DNA from: Gigantopelta aegis
Taxonomy: Eukaryota; Mollusca; Gastropoda; Neomphalida; Peltospiridae
NCBI RefSeq assembly: GCF_016097555.1
Contig: NC_054702.1
Location: 74,988,938-75,052,937 of the forward strand
Direction of reading: 5' to 3'
DNA: 64,000 nt
In this document: positions 49,043-59,537 of the stretch, piece by piece
Layout of the letters: every line of letters begins with the position of its first letter
How positions within the stretch are numbered: position 1 is the stretch's first letter
Position numbers and translations under genes: made by a program
The notes under the pieces: generated by a model
Database searches by the model: none
Seen by the model: the letters and a program-made list of their open reading frames with translations, nothing else
Told to the model about the DNA's origin: nothing

Positions 49043-52000
49043 CCATTTTGCTTACATTATTGACTTCTGTACTTCTTGTTCAAACTCGTACCATTTTGCT
49101 TAGATCATTGATGTCTGTACTTCTTGTTGAAACTCTTATCATTTTGCTTAGATCATCCTGTACTTCTTGTCTGGGTGCAACACTGTTTTAGCCAAGCCAA
49201 GAGGTGAGATTTGAGCATGTCCCAAACTCTGTCCCACCCTCATTTCCTGCTTGTCCCTCCCTTCATGTCCCACCTTCATGTTCCTCCTTCATTGAGGTCC
49301 CACCCTCTGTACTGTCTTTCGTGTAAAATTCGTGTCCCACCTTCATGTCCACTTCATGTCCTTCCTTCATATCCCACCTTCATGTCCCACCTTCATGTCC
49401 CACTTTCATGTCCCTCCTTTATGTCCCACCTTCATGTCCCTCCTTCATGTCCCATCTTCATGTCCCACTTCCATGTCCCTCCTTCATGACCCACCTTCGT
49501 GTCCCTCCTTAGTGTCCCACCTTCGGCATCATGTCCCAACTTCATGTCCCACCCTCATGTCCCACCTTCACATGTTTACCACCTCATGCCACTTCCAGTC
49601 CAAGACCCACCTTCGTGTCCCTCTTCGTGTCCAGCTTTCATGTCCCACCTTCGTCCCACCCTGTCCCACCTTCAGCTTCCCATGTCCCACCTTCATGTCC
49701 CATGACCCACCCTCCTGTCTCTCGTGTCCAGCTTTCATGTCCCACCTCATGTCCCACCCTCATGTCCCACCTTCATGTCCCACTTTTCATGTCCTTCATG
49801 ACCCACCTCAGTCCCCTCATGTCATCTCTTCATGACCCACCTTCGTGTCCCTCCTTCGTGTCCCACCTTCGTTCGTGTCCCACTTCCATGTCCCTCCTTC
49901 ATGACCCACCTTCGTGTCCTCCTTCGGTCCCACCTTCGTGTCCAGCTTTCATGTCCCACCTTCATGTCCCACCCTCATGTCCCACCTTCATGTCCCACTT
50001 CCATGTCCATCCTCATGACCCCTTCTCCTTCATGACCCACTTGTCCTTCGTGTCCCACCTTCGTGTCCAGCTTTCATGTCCTTCATGTCTCATGTCCCAC
50101 CTTCATGTTCATGTCCCTCCTTCATGACCCACCTTAACCTTCGTGACCCACCCTTCGTGTCCCACCTTCATGTCCCACCTCGTGTCCTTCATGTCCCACC
50201 TTCATGTCCCACCTTCGTGTCCCTCCTTCATGTCCCACCTTCATGTTTAACCTTCATGTCCCTCCTTCAGGTCCCACCCTCGTGTCTCTCATTCCCACCT
50301 TCGTGTCCCACTTTCGTGTCCCACCTTCATGTCCCACATTCGTGTCCCACCTTCATGTTCCACCTTCATGTCCCACCTTCATGTCCTTCCTTCATATCCC
50401 ACCTTCATGTCCCACCTTCATGTCCCACTTTCATGTCCCTCCTTTATGTCCCACCTTCATGTCCCTCCTTCATGTGACATCTTCATGTCCCACTTCCATG
50501 TCCCTCCTTCATGACCCACCTTCGTGTCCCTCCTTCGTGTCCCACCTTCGTGTCCAGCTTTCATGTCCCACCTTCATGTCCCACCCTCATGTCCCACCTT
50601 CATGTCCCACTTCCATGTCCATCCTTCATGACCCACCTTCATGTCCCTCCTTCGTGTCCCACGCTCGTGTCCCACTTTCATATCCCACCTTCATGTCCCC
50701 CTCATGTCCCACCTTCATGTCCCACTTTCATGTCCCTCCTTCATGTCCCACCTTCTTGTCCCACTTTCATGTCCCTCCTTCATGTCCCACCTTCATGTCC
50801 CACTTTCATGTCCCTCCTTTATGTCCCACCTTCATGTCCCTCCTTCATGTGACATCTTCATGTCCCACTTCCATGTCCCTCCTTCATGACCCACCTTCGT
50901 GTCCCTCCTTCGTGTCCCACCTTCGTGTCCAGCTTTCATGTCCCACCTTCATGTCCCACCCTCATGTCCCACCTTCATGTCCCACTTCCATGTCCATCCT
51001 TCATGACCCACCTTCATGTCCCTCCTTCATGTCCCACGCTCGTGTCCCACTTTCATATCCCACCCTCATGTTCCACCTTCATGTCCCACTTTCATGTCCC
51101 TCCTTCATGTCCCACCTTCATGTCCCACTTTCATGTCCCTCCTTCATGTCCCACCTTCATGTCCTTCATGTCCCTCCTTCATGTCCTTCATGTCCCACCT
51201 TCATGTCCTGCATGTCCTCATGTCCTTCATGTCTCAACTTCATGTCCTTCATGTCCGTCCTTCATGTCCTTCCTGTCCCACATTCATGTCCCACCTTCAT
51301 GTCCTTCATGTCCGTCCTTCGTGTCCTTCATGTCCCACCTTCATGTCCCTCCTTCGTGTCCTTCATGTCCCACCTGCATGTCATTCTTGTCCCACCTTCA
51401 TGTCCTTCATGCCCCTCCTTCATGTCCCACCTTCATGTTCCTCTTTCATGTCCCACCTTCATGTCCCACCTTCATATCCTTCTTCAAGACCCACCTTCAT
51501 GTCCCACCTTCATGTCAAACCTTCATACCCCACCCTCATGGCCCACCCTGGCTACGACACTGCGTTTAACTAAAACAAACATATGCGTAATTATGATGTA
51601 TCCTATGATAACTAAGAACAACTGTTGGTATTTTCAGTTAATAGGTTAACAGAATGTAAGGATTCTGGCGCACATATAACAGATATATCGTCATAGATAC
51701 TTTAGTTTGGGTTATGGTGACACCATGATCAATCGACATCCACGTTTAGACACTGACGTCAACACAGACCAATATCTCGCGTAATAGATCTCAACTGACA
51801 CACGGGTTTTTTAAAATGGAAAATGTCATTTCCCTTGTTGGCAAGCTGGACTGTTGCTAGTAATGAGAATAACGGATTGGCTTAAGTGTTTGATTATGTA
51901 TTAGCCTAAGCAGAGAGCTAGTCCTAGCGCCGATTGATTACAATGATCGAGGCGGGCTGATGGCAAACAGCTGAACTTTAAAATTCATCTATTTCAGTGT

Positions 52001-52068
52001 GCGGCATTCTCCCACCGAATGACAGACCTTATTTATGGGGGTGGGGAATGTGATAAGAAGTAACAGAA

Positions 52069-52144
<76 letters not shown>

Positions 52145-52231
52145 CAGTAGTAGTAGTAGTGATAGTAGTAAGTAGTAGTAAGTAGTAGTATTGTTAGTAG
52201 TAGTAGTAGTAGTAAGTAGTAGTAGTAGTCT

Positions 52232-52272
<41 letters not shown>

Positions 52273-54212
52273 TTTATAAAACATAATCGAAATTACTCAG
52301 TAATTAACCTAGGCATGAAGTAGTATTATCAGTGTAAGCAGTTACAGAAATGATATATGAAAGAAAGAAAGAAAGAAAGAAAGAAAGAAATATTTTATTT
52401 AACGACGCACTCAACACATTTTATTTACGGTTATATGGCGTCAGACATATGGTTAAGGACCACACAGATTTTGAGAGGAAACCCGCTGTCGCCACTACAT
52501 CAAACTATGGCCTTTGTTGAACCAGTTATGGATCACTGGTCGGTGCAAGTGGGTTACACCTACCCAATGAGCCTTGCGGAGCACTCACTCAGGGTTTGGA
52601 GTCTGTATCTGGATTAAAAATCCCATGCCTCGACTGGGATCCGAACCCAGTACCTACCAGCCTGTAGACCGATGGCCTAACCACAACGCCACCGAGGCCG
52701 GTAAAGTAATTGTTAATATATGAAACTTGTGGCAATATTATTATTTAATTTGCTACCATGTTGTTTGGCTCGTGTGTGTGAATTTTCGCTGTGTTTGTCG
52801 TGCACAGGGACATTACATTTTACAATGGTGACAGGATCATTTCCGATGTATTTCAGAGTGAATGCAAATTGGACGAGTCGTGATAATCGAAAGATCTCAG
52901 AATCGTCTTAGTTTATGTCTCTTGTGCGAAATTCTTCAAAACCGAATAATGAAAACAGTGTAATTTGGTTGTAAATATTTATAACTCGGATAAAACAAAA
53001 TTCAATATTCTGCTTTCACCAATCGCTGATCGCGAGTTTGCAGTCGTTCTGCATATAGCTCTTGTAGTTTGCCAGGTTTTTGCTAACTCTGTCGCGTCTA
53101 TGATGTGGACAAATTGCAAGTGTCTCCTGAAAAAAACCGCCTAAGAGTAAACACCAATTTTTACAATGATAAGACTCGAATCCTAAAATTAGTCCAGTGT
53201 AATTAAAAAGATATTTACAAACGATAATTATATTCAGTGCATTTGTGGGCATTATAATGTTTGTAGTAACTTGGTTATGATATGGAGTTTTGCCTACAAC
53301 GCTTTTTTAAAAGTAAAAATGTATTGTTTCTTTCAACAGCTAGACAAAACTGAAGTAAGTGAATTCCGAGCACATTTAAAACATTATTATAACGCATTGA
53401 TCCGACATAATGGTGGTGTCTTCAAACACGTGCAGCTGTACGTTACATGTACAGACCATCACACATGTTTTTAAAGTGAAAACACTACGGTTTATATTTT
53501 ACGTTTTTGATAATTGCAAACAAACATTACTTAGATATTTTTATTATTATTATTACTCATTTTCATACATTTGAAGTGTTTCTGGACATTCTGGTCTTTC
53601 TAATACAACGAAATGTAATTTTTATATTATAAAAACGAGCGTATCTCTGAGTACGGTTACGGTAATCGAGCTCTAGTGTATGTGTGATGGTATTACCTCG
53701 TGTTAGTGACGGGATTTAGCTCAGACGGCTGAGTGCTCGCTTGAGGTGCTTGCGTTGCAACTGGGTTTTTTCTCGTTCCAACCAGTGCAACACGACTGGT
53801 CAAAGGCCGTGGTATGTGCTTTCCTCTCTGTGGCAAATCATATGTAAAAGATTCCTTGCTGCATTAGGAAAAATGTAGCGGGTTTCCTCTGATGACTACG
53901 CGTCAGAATTACCAAATGTTTGACATCCAATAGCCGATGCTCCAGTGGTGTCGTTAAACAAAAGAAACGTTTTCCCTCTCGTGTCAATATCACAGACTCT
54001 GGTGTCTCTTCATTCCAGGTATATTACACATTCATTTATTTCAGTATTCAGCTCATTGTTATGACGTAAATTAATATATATATCCGGTTCATTTCTTTAA
54101 AATAACAAAACATCTGTTCCCTTTATAAATGTACTGTATTGCAAAACAAAAACTCACCCAATGACGTAACGAAGAAATATAAAGTGCAGACACTTGCTGT
54201 GATAAATGGCAT
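38142..54212 (-). CDS. Nicotinic-acetylcholine-receptor-like subunit B (alpha-type Cys-loop channel, 458 aa, 7 exons)
   Basis: Exons 5' to 3': 54212-54158, 48747-48584, 48108-47954, 45298-44859, 43822-43736, 42400-42282, 38498-38142; phases 1,0,2,1,1,0. The signal peptide, Cys-loop C157-C171, vicinal C219-C220, M1-M4 and exon plan match gene A. Five exon lengths are identical, only exons 4 (440 against 458) and 7 (357 against 351) differ. Differences from canonical alpha subunits: the Cys-loop FPFD is YPRD; the loop-A Tyr is Phe (TPDIMPFN); the second loop-C Tyr is Phe (YPCCSETF). Loop-B Trp147 is kept. M2 reads SILVVALMVIDLKLQDILP with Val at 9', Lys at 17' and Asp at 20'; NERMTL replaces GEK. 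It converges tail-to-tail with gene A, about 9.7 kb apart. Introns hold a LINE, several satellites and an assembly gap. Ligand and ion selectivity unknown. Confidence 0.9.
38499..39490. other. Intron 6 of receptor B, part downstream of the LINE
   Basis: AT-rich. SINE-A scrap at 39085-39152 (reverse: gtttaacgacaccactagat, gttggatgtcaaacatttgg) and a short catgatatgatatgac tandem near 39230-39270. Confidence 0.5.
39495..42262 (-). mobile_element. 5'-truncated non-LTR retrotransposon (LINE) with nearly intact reverse transcriptase
   Basis: Two overlapping minus-strand ORFs (42262-40694 and 40752-39781) make one polyprotein split by a 1-base indel in a run of seven T (40704-40710). Reverse-transcriptase landmarks in order: FNGIFNSGYFPQNWAVGSIV, PVFKKGDKNDPDNYRGITL, GFRKQMSTIDAIF, CCFVDYKKAFDFVN (catalytic Asp), NGLLQGEVLSPILFSMYVND and MYADDMVLF (catalytic Asp pair). 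The C-terminus has a zinc-knuckle-like CTLCNCNEIEDEFHFILQC. No endonuclease domain, as usual for 5' truncation. The 3' end probably lies near 39495 after AATAAAAAG and acttgaagaacttgaactt. Jockey/CR1/I-like; clade unresolved. It sits in intron 6 of receptor B, same strand. Confidence 0.88.
39600..39695. repeat. TA/CA-rich simple repeat inside LINE 3' region
   Basis: (AC)n with interspersed TATA, 39605-39690. Confidence 0.8.
42282..42400 (-). CDS. Receptor B exon 6: M3
   Basis: 119 nt, as in gene A. Acceptor ttcatctttttcag, donor gtgagt. It encodes IFVLLAQVWNLLSVLLSILV, LNFSHRG and QVPPFIKT. The LINE reverse-transcriptase ORF begins only about 20 bases beyond the donor. Confidence 0.88.
42648..42935 (-). 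repeat. SINE-A copy
   Basis: Full reverse copy in intron 5 of receptor B (ctaccactagagcacattga ... gttcgatcttacgactcaag). Confidence 0.85.
43190..43655 (-). repeat. Unnamed dispersed repeat, copy 2
   Basis: Inverted relative to 36830-37290 and located in intron 5 of receptor B. Key words: aacttcctccacgggtgcaa, ataaaacccacagcaaacac, agatctgccagatcggg-like end. Confidence 0.65.
43687..43712. repeat. (TA)n microsatellite
   Basis: Lies just beyond the donor of receptor B exon 5. Confidence 0.9.
43736..43822 (-). CDS. Receptor B exon 5: M2 pore helix
   Basis: 87 nt, as in gene A. Acceptor ctctctttcag, donor gtatgt. It encodes GSILVVALMVIDLKLQDILP then EQHTTSPPV. Too short for an ordinary ORF search, but phase, length and LKLQD shared with gene A support it. 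Confidence 0.88.
43939..44125. repeat. (GA)n then (TA)n microsatellite
   Basis: GA from 43939 to 44029 and TA from 44057 to 44124, in intron 4 of receptor B. The Leu-Ser and Tyr-Ile ORFs are artefacts. Confidence 0.95.
44190..44600. repeat. Nested SINEs: minus SINE-A inserted into a plus SINE-A
   Basis: The plus copy (44190-44238) stops at tgtctgtgggaaaa, a complete minus copy fills 44240-44470, and the plus copy resumes with tgtctgtggcaaaatgcata to 44600. The repeated tgtctgtgg-aaaa looks like the target-site duplication. Confidence 0.7.
44859..45298 (-). CDS. Receptor B exon 4: loop B, Cys-loop, vicinal cysteines, M1
   Basis: The acceptor ttgttgttttag immediately precedes TGTGGAGGAGTTTC; the donor gtaaaa ends the exon in phase 1. 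It contains ITWVPPVRVRSRC, CTMDLSRYPRDEHNC, FGSWAY, KKYPCCSETFSHISITL and M1 IVIIPGVLLALLVPFQMLL. The acceptor plus the first exon bases are the unit of the minisatellite lying upstream. Confidence 0.93.
45290..46300 (-). repeat. 36-39-bp minisatellite made of the receptor B exon-4 splice acceptor
   Basis: More than 20 imperfect units, each with (minus strand) a TTATTGTTGTTTTAG acceptor followed by TGTGGAGGAGTTT, the first bases of exon 4. A larger block with ttatgttcatgcatttcggt is duplicated at 45313-45392 and 45564-45643. The array runs into the N gap, so its true size is unknown. Confidence 0.9.
46301..46500. other. Assembly gap (200 N)
   Basis: Exactly 200 N, a placeholder size, inside the minisatellite in intron 3 of receptor B. 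Confidence 1.
46501..47953. other. Intron 3 of receptor B after the gap
   Basis: Unique-looking sequence with a G tract (47351-47371), a separated duplication of ggttttcggttggccgcc (about 47500, inverted at 47828-47851) and a SINE-A tail (47862-47946). The word cacgtg(c) recurs at 46572-46650. No exon seen. Confidence 0.5.
47862..47946 (+). repeat. SINE-A tail fragment
   Basis: tatatgtcagaattactaaa through tctagtggtgtcgttaaac, ending 8 bases from receptor B exon 3. Confidence 0.8.
47954..48108 (-). CDS. Receptor B exon 3: loop A region
   Basis: 155 nt, as in gene A. Acceptor cttgatttgcag, donor gtaagt. It encodes DESTETLEVLYWLWQDWRDV, RLQWDP, NVTYLTVLASSIW and TPDIMPFN. NVT is a possible glycosylation site. 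The loop-A tyrosine is Phe. Confidence 0.9.
48376..48468. repeat. (GGAT)n then (GA)n microsatellite
   Basis: In intron 2 of receptor B. Confidence 0.9.
48584..48747 (-). CDS. Receptor B exon 2: N-terminal helix
   Basis: 164 nt, as in gene A. Acceptor gtttttacag, donor gtatgt. It encodes YGALDATTYPKLSAKHRLMP, ELFGDYNKNILPSENN and HLLDLIDL. NNTS is a possible glycosylation site. A competing acceptor 10 bases upstream would break the phase match with exon 1. Confidence 0.88.
48964..49040. repeat. (TC)n microsatellite
   Basis: About 75 bases of TC in intron 1 of receptor B, next to the 13-bp minisatellite. Confidence 0.95.
49210..51550. repeat. 2.3-kb minisatellite, 13-bp unit ttcatgtcccacc
   Basis: About 170-180 units of a 13-mer with ccctcc/cacttc/cgtgtc variants and a higher-order period of about 375 bp (block with catgtgacatcttcatgtcc at 50471 and 50846). 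Because 13 is not a multiple of 3 and the unit lacks stops, all plus frames stay open and give a 13-residue protein repeat (MSHLHVPPSCPTF type, up to 481 codons). Repeat artefact in intron 1 of receptor B. Confidence 0.93.
52072..52268. repeat. (AGT)n microsatellite
   Basis: About 190 bases of GTA/AGT triplets with a few interruptions, in intron 1 of receptor B. 51551-52071 before it holds nothing notable. Confidence 0.95.
52358..52701 (-). repeat. SINE-B copy with (GAAA)n tail
   Basis: Full reverse copy 52393-52701: acgacgcactcaacacattt, catatggttaaggaccacac, then the tRNA-like head ggatccgaacccagtaccta and aacgccaccgaggccgg. The GAAA run (52360-52391) is its 3' tail. Confidence 0.88.
52702..53703. 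other. Intron 1 of receptor B, unremarkable
   Basis: AT-rich. The 63-codon ORF at 52720-52911 begins with a leader-like MKLVAILLFNLLPCC but has no splice partners or homology I recognise. Confidence 0.4.
53704..53970 (+). repeat. SINE-A copy
   Basis: tRNA-like head gggatttagctcagacggct to tail ccagtggtgtcgttaaacaa, close to full length. Confidence 0.88.
54158..54212 (-). CDS. Receptor B exon 1: signal peptide
   Basis: 55 nt, exactly as in gene A. The ATG (complement of 54210-54212) encodes MPFITASVCTLYFFVTSL and reaches donor gtgagt in phase 1, which joins exon 2 in frame. It is 5.4 kb from exon 2. No TATA box was identified upstream. Confidence 0.75.
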
Positions 54213-54897
54213 GGCAGTGTCTTTGTAAGGTTTACGTCTATGTCGGCACCATATATTCAGTGGGCGTGTACACGATGTTGTGTTGTCCTGACACGATGTC
54301 AAGCTTGAAGACTGTAAGGCGAGATGGAAGTGTGTAACTGTATAGCATGTTATAGACTAACACCGATACATTGAAACGTTATCAGTTCTGGACAAGTCAT
54401 TTCGTCGTCTTCGTTGGTAATTGATACTCGAATCAGCCAACATTTCTTTTTCAAAACGGATACCACAATCAAGTATACCGGTCTTTAAAACGCCACCTAA
54501 CGCTTGTGGTTATTTTATCAATGTATTAGTCATTATATTAATTAATGTACTGCGTCTGCGTCCAATTCATAAATTCATAAATGTGTTAATCAAACACATT
54601 GACAAAAACCGTGTTTGCGGTTTAGTTAGAAGATGCACATGCAGGTTTTAAACTGCACCACACAAGTTTGCAAAACAATTTGTAGCCAAATTGATATTTC
54701 AGATAGCCAAAGAATTTTATTTACTCGTATTTGATTTTCTCGGCCTTTAGGAAATTTAATAATGAAATACTTTATCCAAATATATTAATCTAATTCGCGT
54801 TTGGTGATTTGACGCACGACAGCGTAAACCCTATATGTAGCACCATAGCAAATAGTATCTCAGAGGGTCGCAGTTCGAAGTACACCCAACTATAACC
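54213..54897. other. Region upstream of receptor B
   Basis: Expected promoter region on the minus strand. No TATA box or clear start site found; AT-rich, no other gene. Confidence 0.35.
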
Positions 54898-55062
54898 AGT
54901 GGCGGATCCAAAAAATCCATTTAGGGGTGGGGGCAGAATGCCAATGGAGGTTTGGACAGGATCGTAAAAAAATTTAATATATAATAAAAATTATAACTGT
55001 CGCAAAATTGAGTGTTGGGGGCGGGCCCCTGGGCCACCCTCTCCCACCTAGATCCGCCTCTG
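54898..55062. mobile_element. MITE with GGCGGATCC ends, copy 2
   Basis: Starts agtggcggatccaaa, ends agatccgcctctg. Same family as 12968-13120. Confidence 0.6.
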
Positions 55063-55440
55063 ATAACACTACCAGTCCTGCCATTGGAGATATATGTGAC
55101 AGTGTTTGTTGTTATCATTAAATGTTGTTTGGTCTGACTGTAAATTCCCGTAATTTCATTTAAACTAGTGCCAGTGTACCAGCTACTACTGTATTTGAAA
55201 CAGGCACGGAGTCCTACTAGGATAGTCAAAGACGCTTCCCGTTATGTCCGAAACGAGCAGCTTAAGCCCCAATTGTTTTTCTAATTGACTTTAAGGCTGA
55301 GGGGTATTAGTATTTATGAAGACTGAAAGGTTACGAGTGTCAGTTTTAGCAACATGTTTCTACTGTCGTCCATGCCCTTTGATTTTCTAATATAGCCATC
55401 CTGCACATGCACATGCGAACTTGCATGTCATTAAAATATA
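55063..55440. other. Non-coding intergenic DNA
   Basis: No gene or repeat recognised. Confidence 0.45.
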
Positions 55441-55672
55441 AAAAGTTTGTTTTGTTTAACGACACCACTAGAGCTCATTGATTAATTATTGGCTATTGGA
55501 TGTCAAACATTTGGTAATTCTGACACGTAGTCATCAGAGGAAACCCGCTACATTGTTCGTACTGCACCAAGGGATCTTTTATATGCACTTTCCCACAGAC
55601 AGGAAAACACATGTATACCACGGCCTTTGACCAGTGATGGTGCACTGGTTGGAACGAGAAAAAACCCAATCA
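55441..55672 (-). repeat. SINE-A copy
   Basis: Well-conserved reverse copy: tttaacgacaccactagagc, tgacacgtagtcatcagagg, cactggttggaacgagaaaa. Confidence 0.9.
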
Positions 55673-55837
55673 GTTGAATTTTAACCAAATTAAAATATGA
55701 AATCAGTAAGTTAGAAATGAATAACACGTGGGTGTATCAAAATGGTTTTCTCGATATACATGTACATCTCATTTTTATTACTATACTGATTCTAATATCA
55801 TTCATTCATTTGTAGTTATTTTCTTTCTTTTTTCCAA

Positions 55838-56070
55838 TTACAATTCAAGCACGCTGTCCTGGGCACACATACCTCACCTAAATGGGCTGTCTCTCCAAGA
55901 CAGTGGATTAGTGGTTAGCTGTTAGTGAGAGAGAAGTCGGTGTAGTTGCCTTTGACATACCCATTGAGTCGTTAAACTCGCTCTGGGTAAGAGCCGGTAC
56001 CGTGGTGCGAACTCGGTACCTACCAGCGCTATGTCCGATGGCTTAACACGACACCACCAAGACCGGTTAC
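55838..56070 (-). repeat. SINE-C copy
   Basis: Reverse copy: caattcaagcacgctgtcct to acgacaccaccaagaccgg. Confidence 0.85.
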
Positions 56071-56900
56071 TAATACCGTTTCCCTCTTGTATTTTGTTTT
56101 TAGAACTGTAGCTCATTTATGATTAAGATAAAATGTTTTACTTTTAAGTAATATGATTTTTTTTAATAATAATAATAATAATAATAAAGCATCCTTGCTA
56201 CTATTTCCGAGAATCACAAATATGCTCGTCAGCGCTCTCAAATAAAGATCGTTGTGTTCTGTCATTGAGAAGGGTATCCAATTAAGAAGAGAGGCGATTC
56301 ATGTATACCGATAATCGATTGTAATCATTTTTATCTTATAGATATTTGCATAGGTTAAAAGACAAAACAAAGACAAACAATAACAATGATATTATTACTG
56401 AAATACCCTGGAAACAACACCATTATTTATTTGTAGTTTAATGTTTCGATGCACGCTTTTTATGCATTTCTCTGACGTAGATATCATTACATATTAAGAT
56501 ACTTTAATACATAAATTGCATTACATACAATTTTTATATCCGGCCAAACTCGAAGACAGAGTGCCATTCTCTTTACTTCCCATCTGTCTTCGGTCGCCAA
56601 AAGAAAACCAAACACAACTGTTATATCTGATGGGAACTGGAACAAAAAACAAATCAGTAAACACAGAATAATTCAACTAATTTATGTGCCATGTAGATGA
56701 CGTAGACAATGTCTTAAATTAACGCGGCCCGGTTACAAGTCGTTTTACCTGTCAGGTAAATGCGGACTAGCATTCTTTTCGTGACTCTTGTTTTTGTGCA
56801 CTTCGCTCGCTCAGCTTGTTTACTTCCTTATTAACGTCAGCTAAAGAAGAATAGGCTTCTGTTTATGACTTATATTACGTAGCAGTTGGCCGCTACGTGC
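56071..56900. other. Non-coding DNA upstream of the cysteine-rich gene
   Basis: A short TAA run (56165-56188). Otherwise no gene or named repeat. Confidence 0.45.
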
Positions 56901-56994
56901 CCGATTACATCCGTATTCGCGTCTTAGGCGGGGTATAAGTAAGAAAGCACACGTCTGTTTTGCTAGAAAAATCTCAACTGTTGTTGTCTGACGG
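56901..56994 (+). promoter_or_regulatory. Probable promoter and 5'UTR exon of the cysteine-rich secreted-protein gene
   Basis: GC-richer patch with a TATA-like gggtataagt (TATAAG at 56934-56939), then about 55 bases ending in a strong donor acgg|gtaagt (intron from 56995). The start site would fall near 56960. The acceptor before the ATG exon is probably tgtag (57560) or gaacag (57579). Inferred from arrangement only. Confidence 0.45.
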
Positions 56995-57364
56995 GTAAGT
57001 AATTTCCAATTTAATTTTTAAATGTAAAGTAAAACGTATGTTGAACATCAGTAGTTATTTCTACATTAGTTTATTATCATTATTATTTTTTATTATTTTA
57101 TTTTTTTGTATGCAATTTTATCACTGTGCCTTGTGCTTGAAACCCATAGGCTCCTATGGGTTGCCTGCAAAAACAAAAAAACGAAAGTACAACAATTTTG
57201 TGCCAAAAAAAACATCCGTTAGTTTATTAGGAATTTACACATCGGGAAAACAATATTTTTTATACACACATCTGCATCAATATGCCACACACATATAAAT
57301 ATACATACACATGTGTACGCACGCACATACACACATTTACATTTATACCCACGTGCACACACGC

Positions 57365-57376
57365 GCGAACTCGCGC

Positions 57377-57412
<36 letters not shown>
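57365..57412. repeat. (CA)n microsatellite
   Basis: Continues a wider CA/TA-rich stretch from 57290. Confidence 0.9.
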
Positions 57413-57413
<1 letters not shown>

Positions 57414-57603
57414 GACGCACAAGACACACATGCTAAGATAACAATATAGTAATGATCTGGCAAACAGCTATATACAATATACTCAACCAACTCCTTTGAC
57501 TCTGGCACATTTAATAATTCCCATTCCTACTATTTAACTGTTTAAATTAACACAGTGTAGGTTACGTGAAAGGGAACAGAAAGAAAAGTAAAACACCTGC
57601 ATC

Positions 57604-57670
57604 ATGAAGACTGCAGTTCTTCTGCTGTCCACGTTGTTGGGTCTATTAGCAACAATTAGCAGTGCTCAAG
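57604..57670 (+). CDS. Cys-rich protein exon 1: signal peptide
   Basis: ATG 57604; leader ending ISSAQ; phase 1; donor gtaagt at 57671, followed by a (TA)n run. Confidence 0.75.
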
Positions 57671-57677
57671 GTAAGTG

Positions 57678-57729
<52 letters not shown>

Positions 57730-59457
57730 CACACACACTAGTGATTTGAGCGATCAAAAAAATTTCCTGTATCATATATATATATACTCAAAAGAATTTA
57801 AGGGTCAAAAATTTATAACCAAATAAGTTTCAGAGTGTATTAGATTGATGATGTAAACTACACCAAACATTTAATTTATTGTTCCATATTTACAAAAACC
57901 CACAAATAAACGTCACTGTATACAAGAAAGTCACATGACATGCTGTCAAAGTTGAAGGTTGTCAAACATGGATTTTACACATTAGAACATTCGTTTAATA
58001 GTGTGTGAATCCACCCCTGGCGCGAATACACTCGACACATCGTTGCCTCATGCTGTTGATCAGACGTCTGAAGAACTCTTGGGGAATGGCCTGCCACTCT
58101 GCCATAAGAAGTTGACCCAGATCATGAAGGTTGGCCGGAGGGGCATGGTTATCCCGAACTCTCCTGCCTAATTCGTCCCAGGCGTGCTCTATTGGGGCCA
58201 AGTCAGGCGAATATGCTGGTCAATCCATCCTGGCGATACCTTGTTGTCTGAGAAAGTCCGTTACCACTCTGGCGCGGTGGGGTCTGGCATTGTCATCCTG
58301 CAGAACTGCCCCGCCGCCAATCTGCTGAAGGCCTGGGAGAACCAACGGCCGGATAATCTCATTCAGATAGCGGATTCCATTCAGATTGCCATCCACCACA
58401 TAGAGGGGGGTCCTGTGGTGGATAGAGATGCCGCCCCACACCATGACGCTGCCACCACCGAACCGGTGACGTTGTCTAACGTTAACGTCAGCGAAGCGCT
58501 CCCCAGGACGTCTGTAGACACGAACCAGACCGTCGTTGAACTGGAGACTAAACCTGGACTCATCAGTGAACATCACTCGACCCCACTGAACACGTTGCCA
58601 CCGCAGATGAAGTGTGCACCAGTGACGTCTGGCCGTTCTGTGACGTGGTAGGAGTGGTGGTCGAACAGCCTGGCGACGGCAGCGTAGATTATTGGCTCTC
58701 AGACGATTGCGTATGGTTTGATCAGACACTCGAGTTCCAGTCGCAGTCCGCAGATTGTCACGTAATCAGCGTGCAGTGGTTGTGCGTTGACGTAGAGCCA
58801 TATTGGTGATGTAGCGGTCATCTCTATTTGTAGTGCTTCGGGGTCTTCCCGAACGTGGACGATTTCGAACAGAATTCGTTGCTTGGTACCGTTGCCACAG
58901 TCGGCCAACGACACTCTGACTGACACCAAGTCTCAGAGCAACATTTCTTTGCGTATTGCCATCCTGAAGCCAAATAATAGCCCTTCCTCGATCGTCGATA
59001 GTCAGTTGACGTCGTACCATTGTCGAATTTGGAGTGTGCACCGTACACGAACGCAAGCTCCAATTATACGGAAATTCAGCATTGGGAACATGGAATACAC
59101 ATGCAAAGCGTGCAAATGAAGCGCTTTGTGAAAAAGCAAGTTATGGGCACTTAGCAGACCTTTCGCTTTCGCCCTAATTTACGTGCAAATGTAAGCATGT
59201 TTTCGCCATTAGAACTAGTCGACAGTGTCAATGACAGTGGATTTTAATTCATTTATGGGTTGCTTAGACCCACTTTCGTCAAAATGGAACAATACCATGC
59301 GTGACATTATGGTCTAGCTAATATAATTAACATTCAGAAAATAATGTCGAAAATATCGTCTGACCCTTAAATTCTTTTGAGTAGTATATATACAAGACAG
59401 TGTATAAGAGACGTTTAAGTAAACCCTGAATATAGTTGTTCCTGTTTTTTCATAATA

Positions 59458-59537
<80 letters not shown>

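Noticed and set aside
50204-51649. 481-codon ORF rich in Pro, Ser, His and Cys
   Set aside because: Translation of a 13-bp minisatellite; other frames are equally open and it lies within an intron.
52720-52911. Short secreted peptide ORF starting MKLVAILLF
   Set aside because: No conserved motif, no splice partners, AT-rich chance ORF length, antisense within a receptor B intron.
58184-58651. 155-codon plus-strand ORF
   Set aside because: Antisense shadow of the Tc1 transposase.
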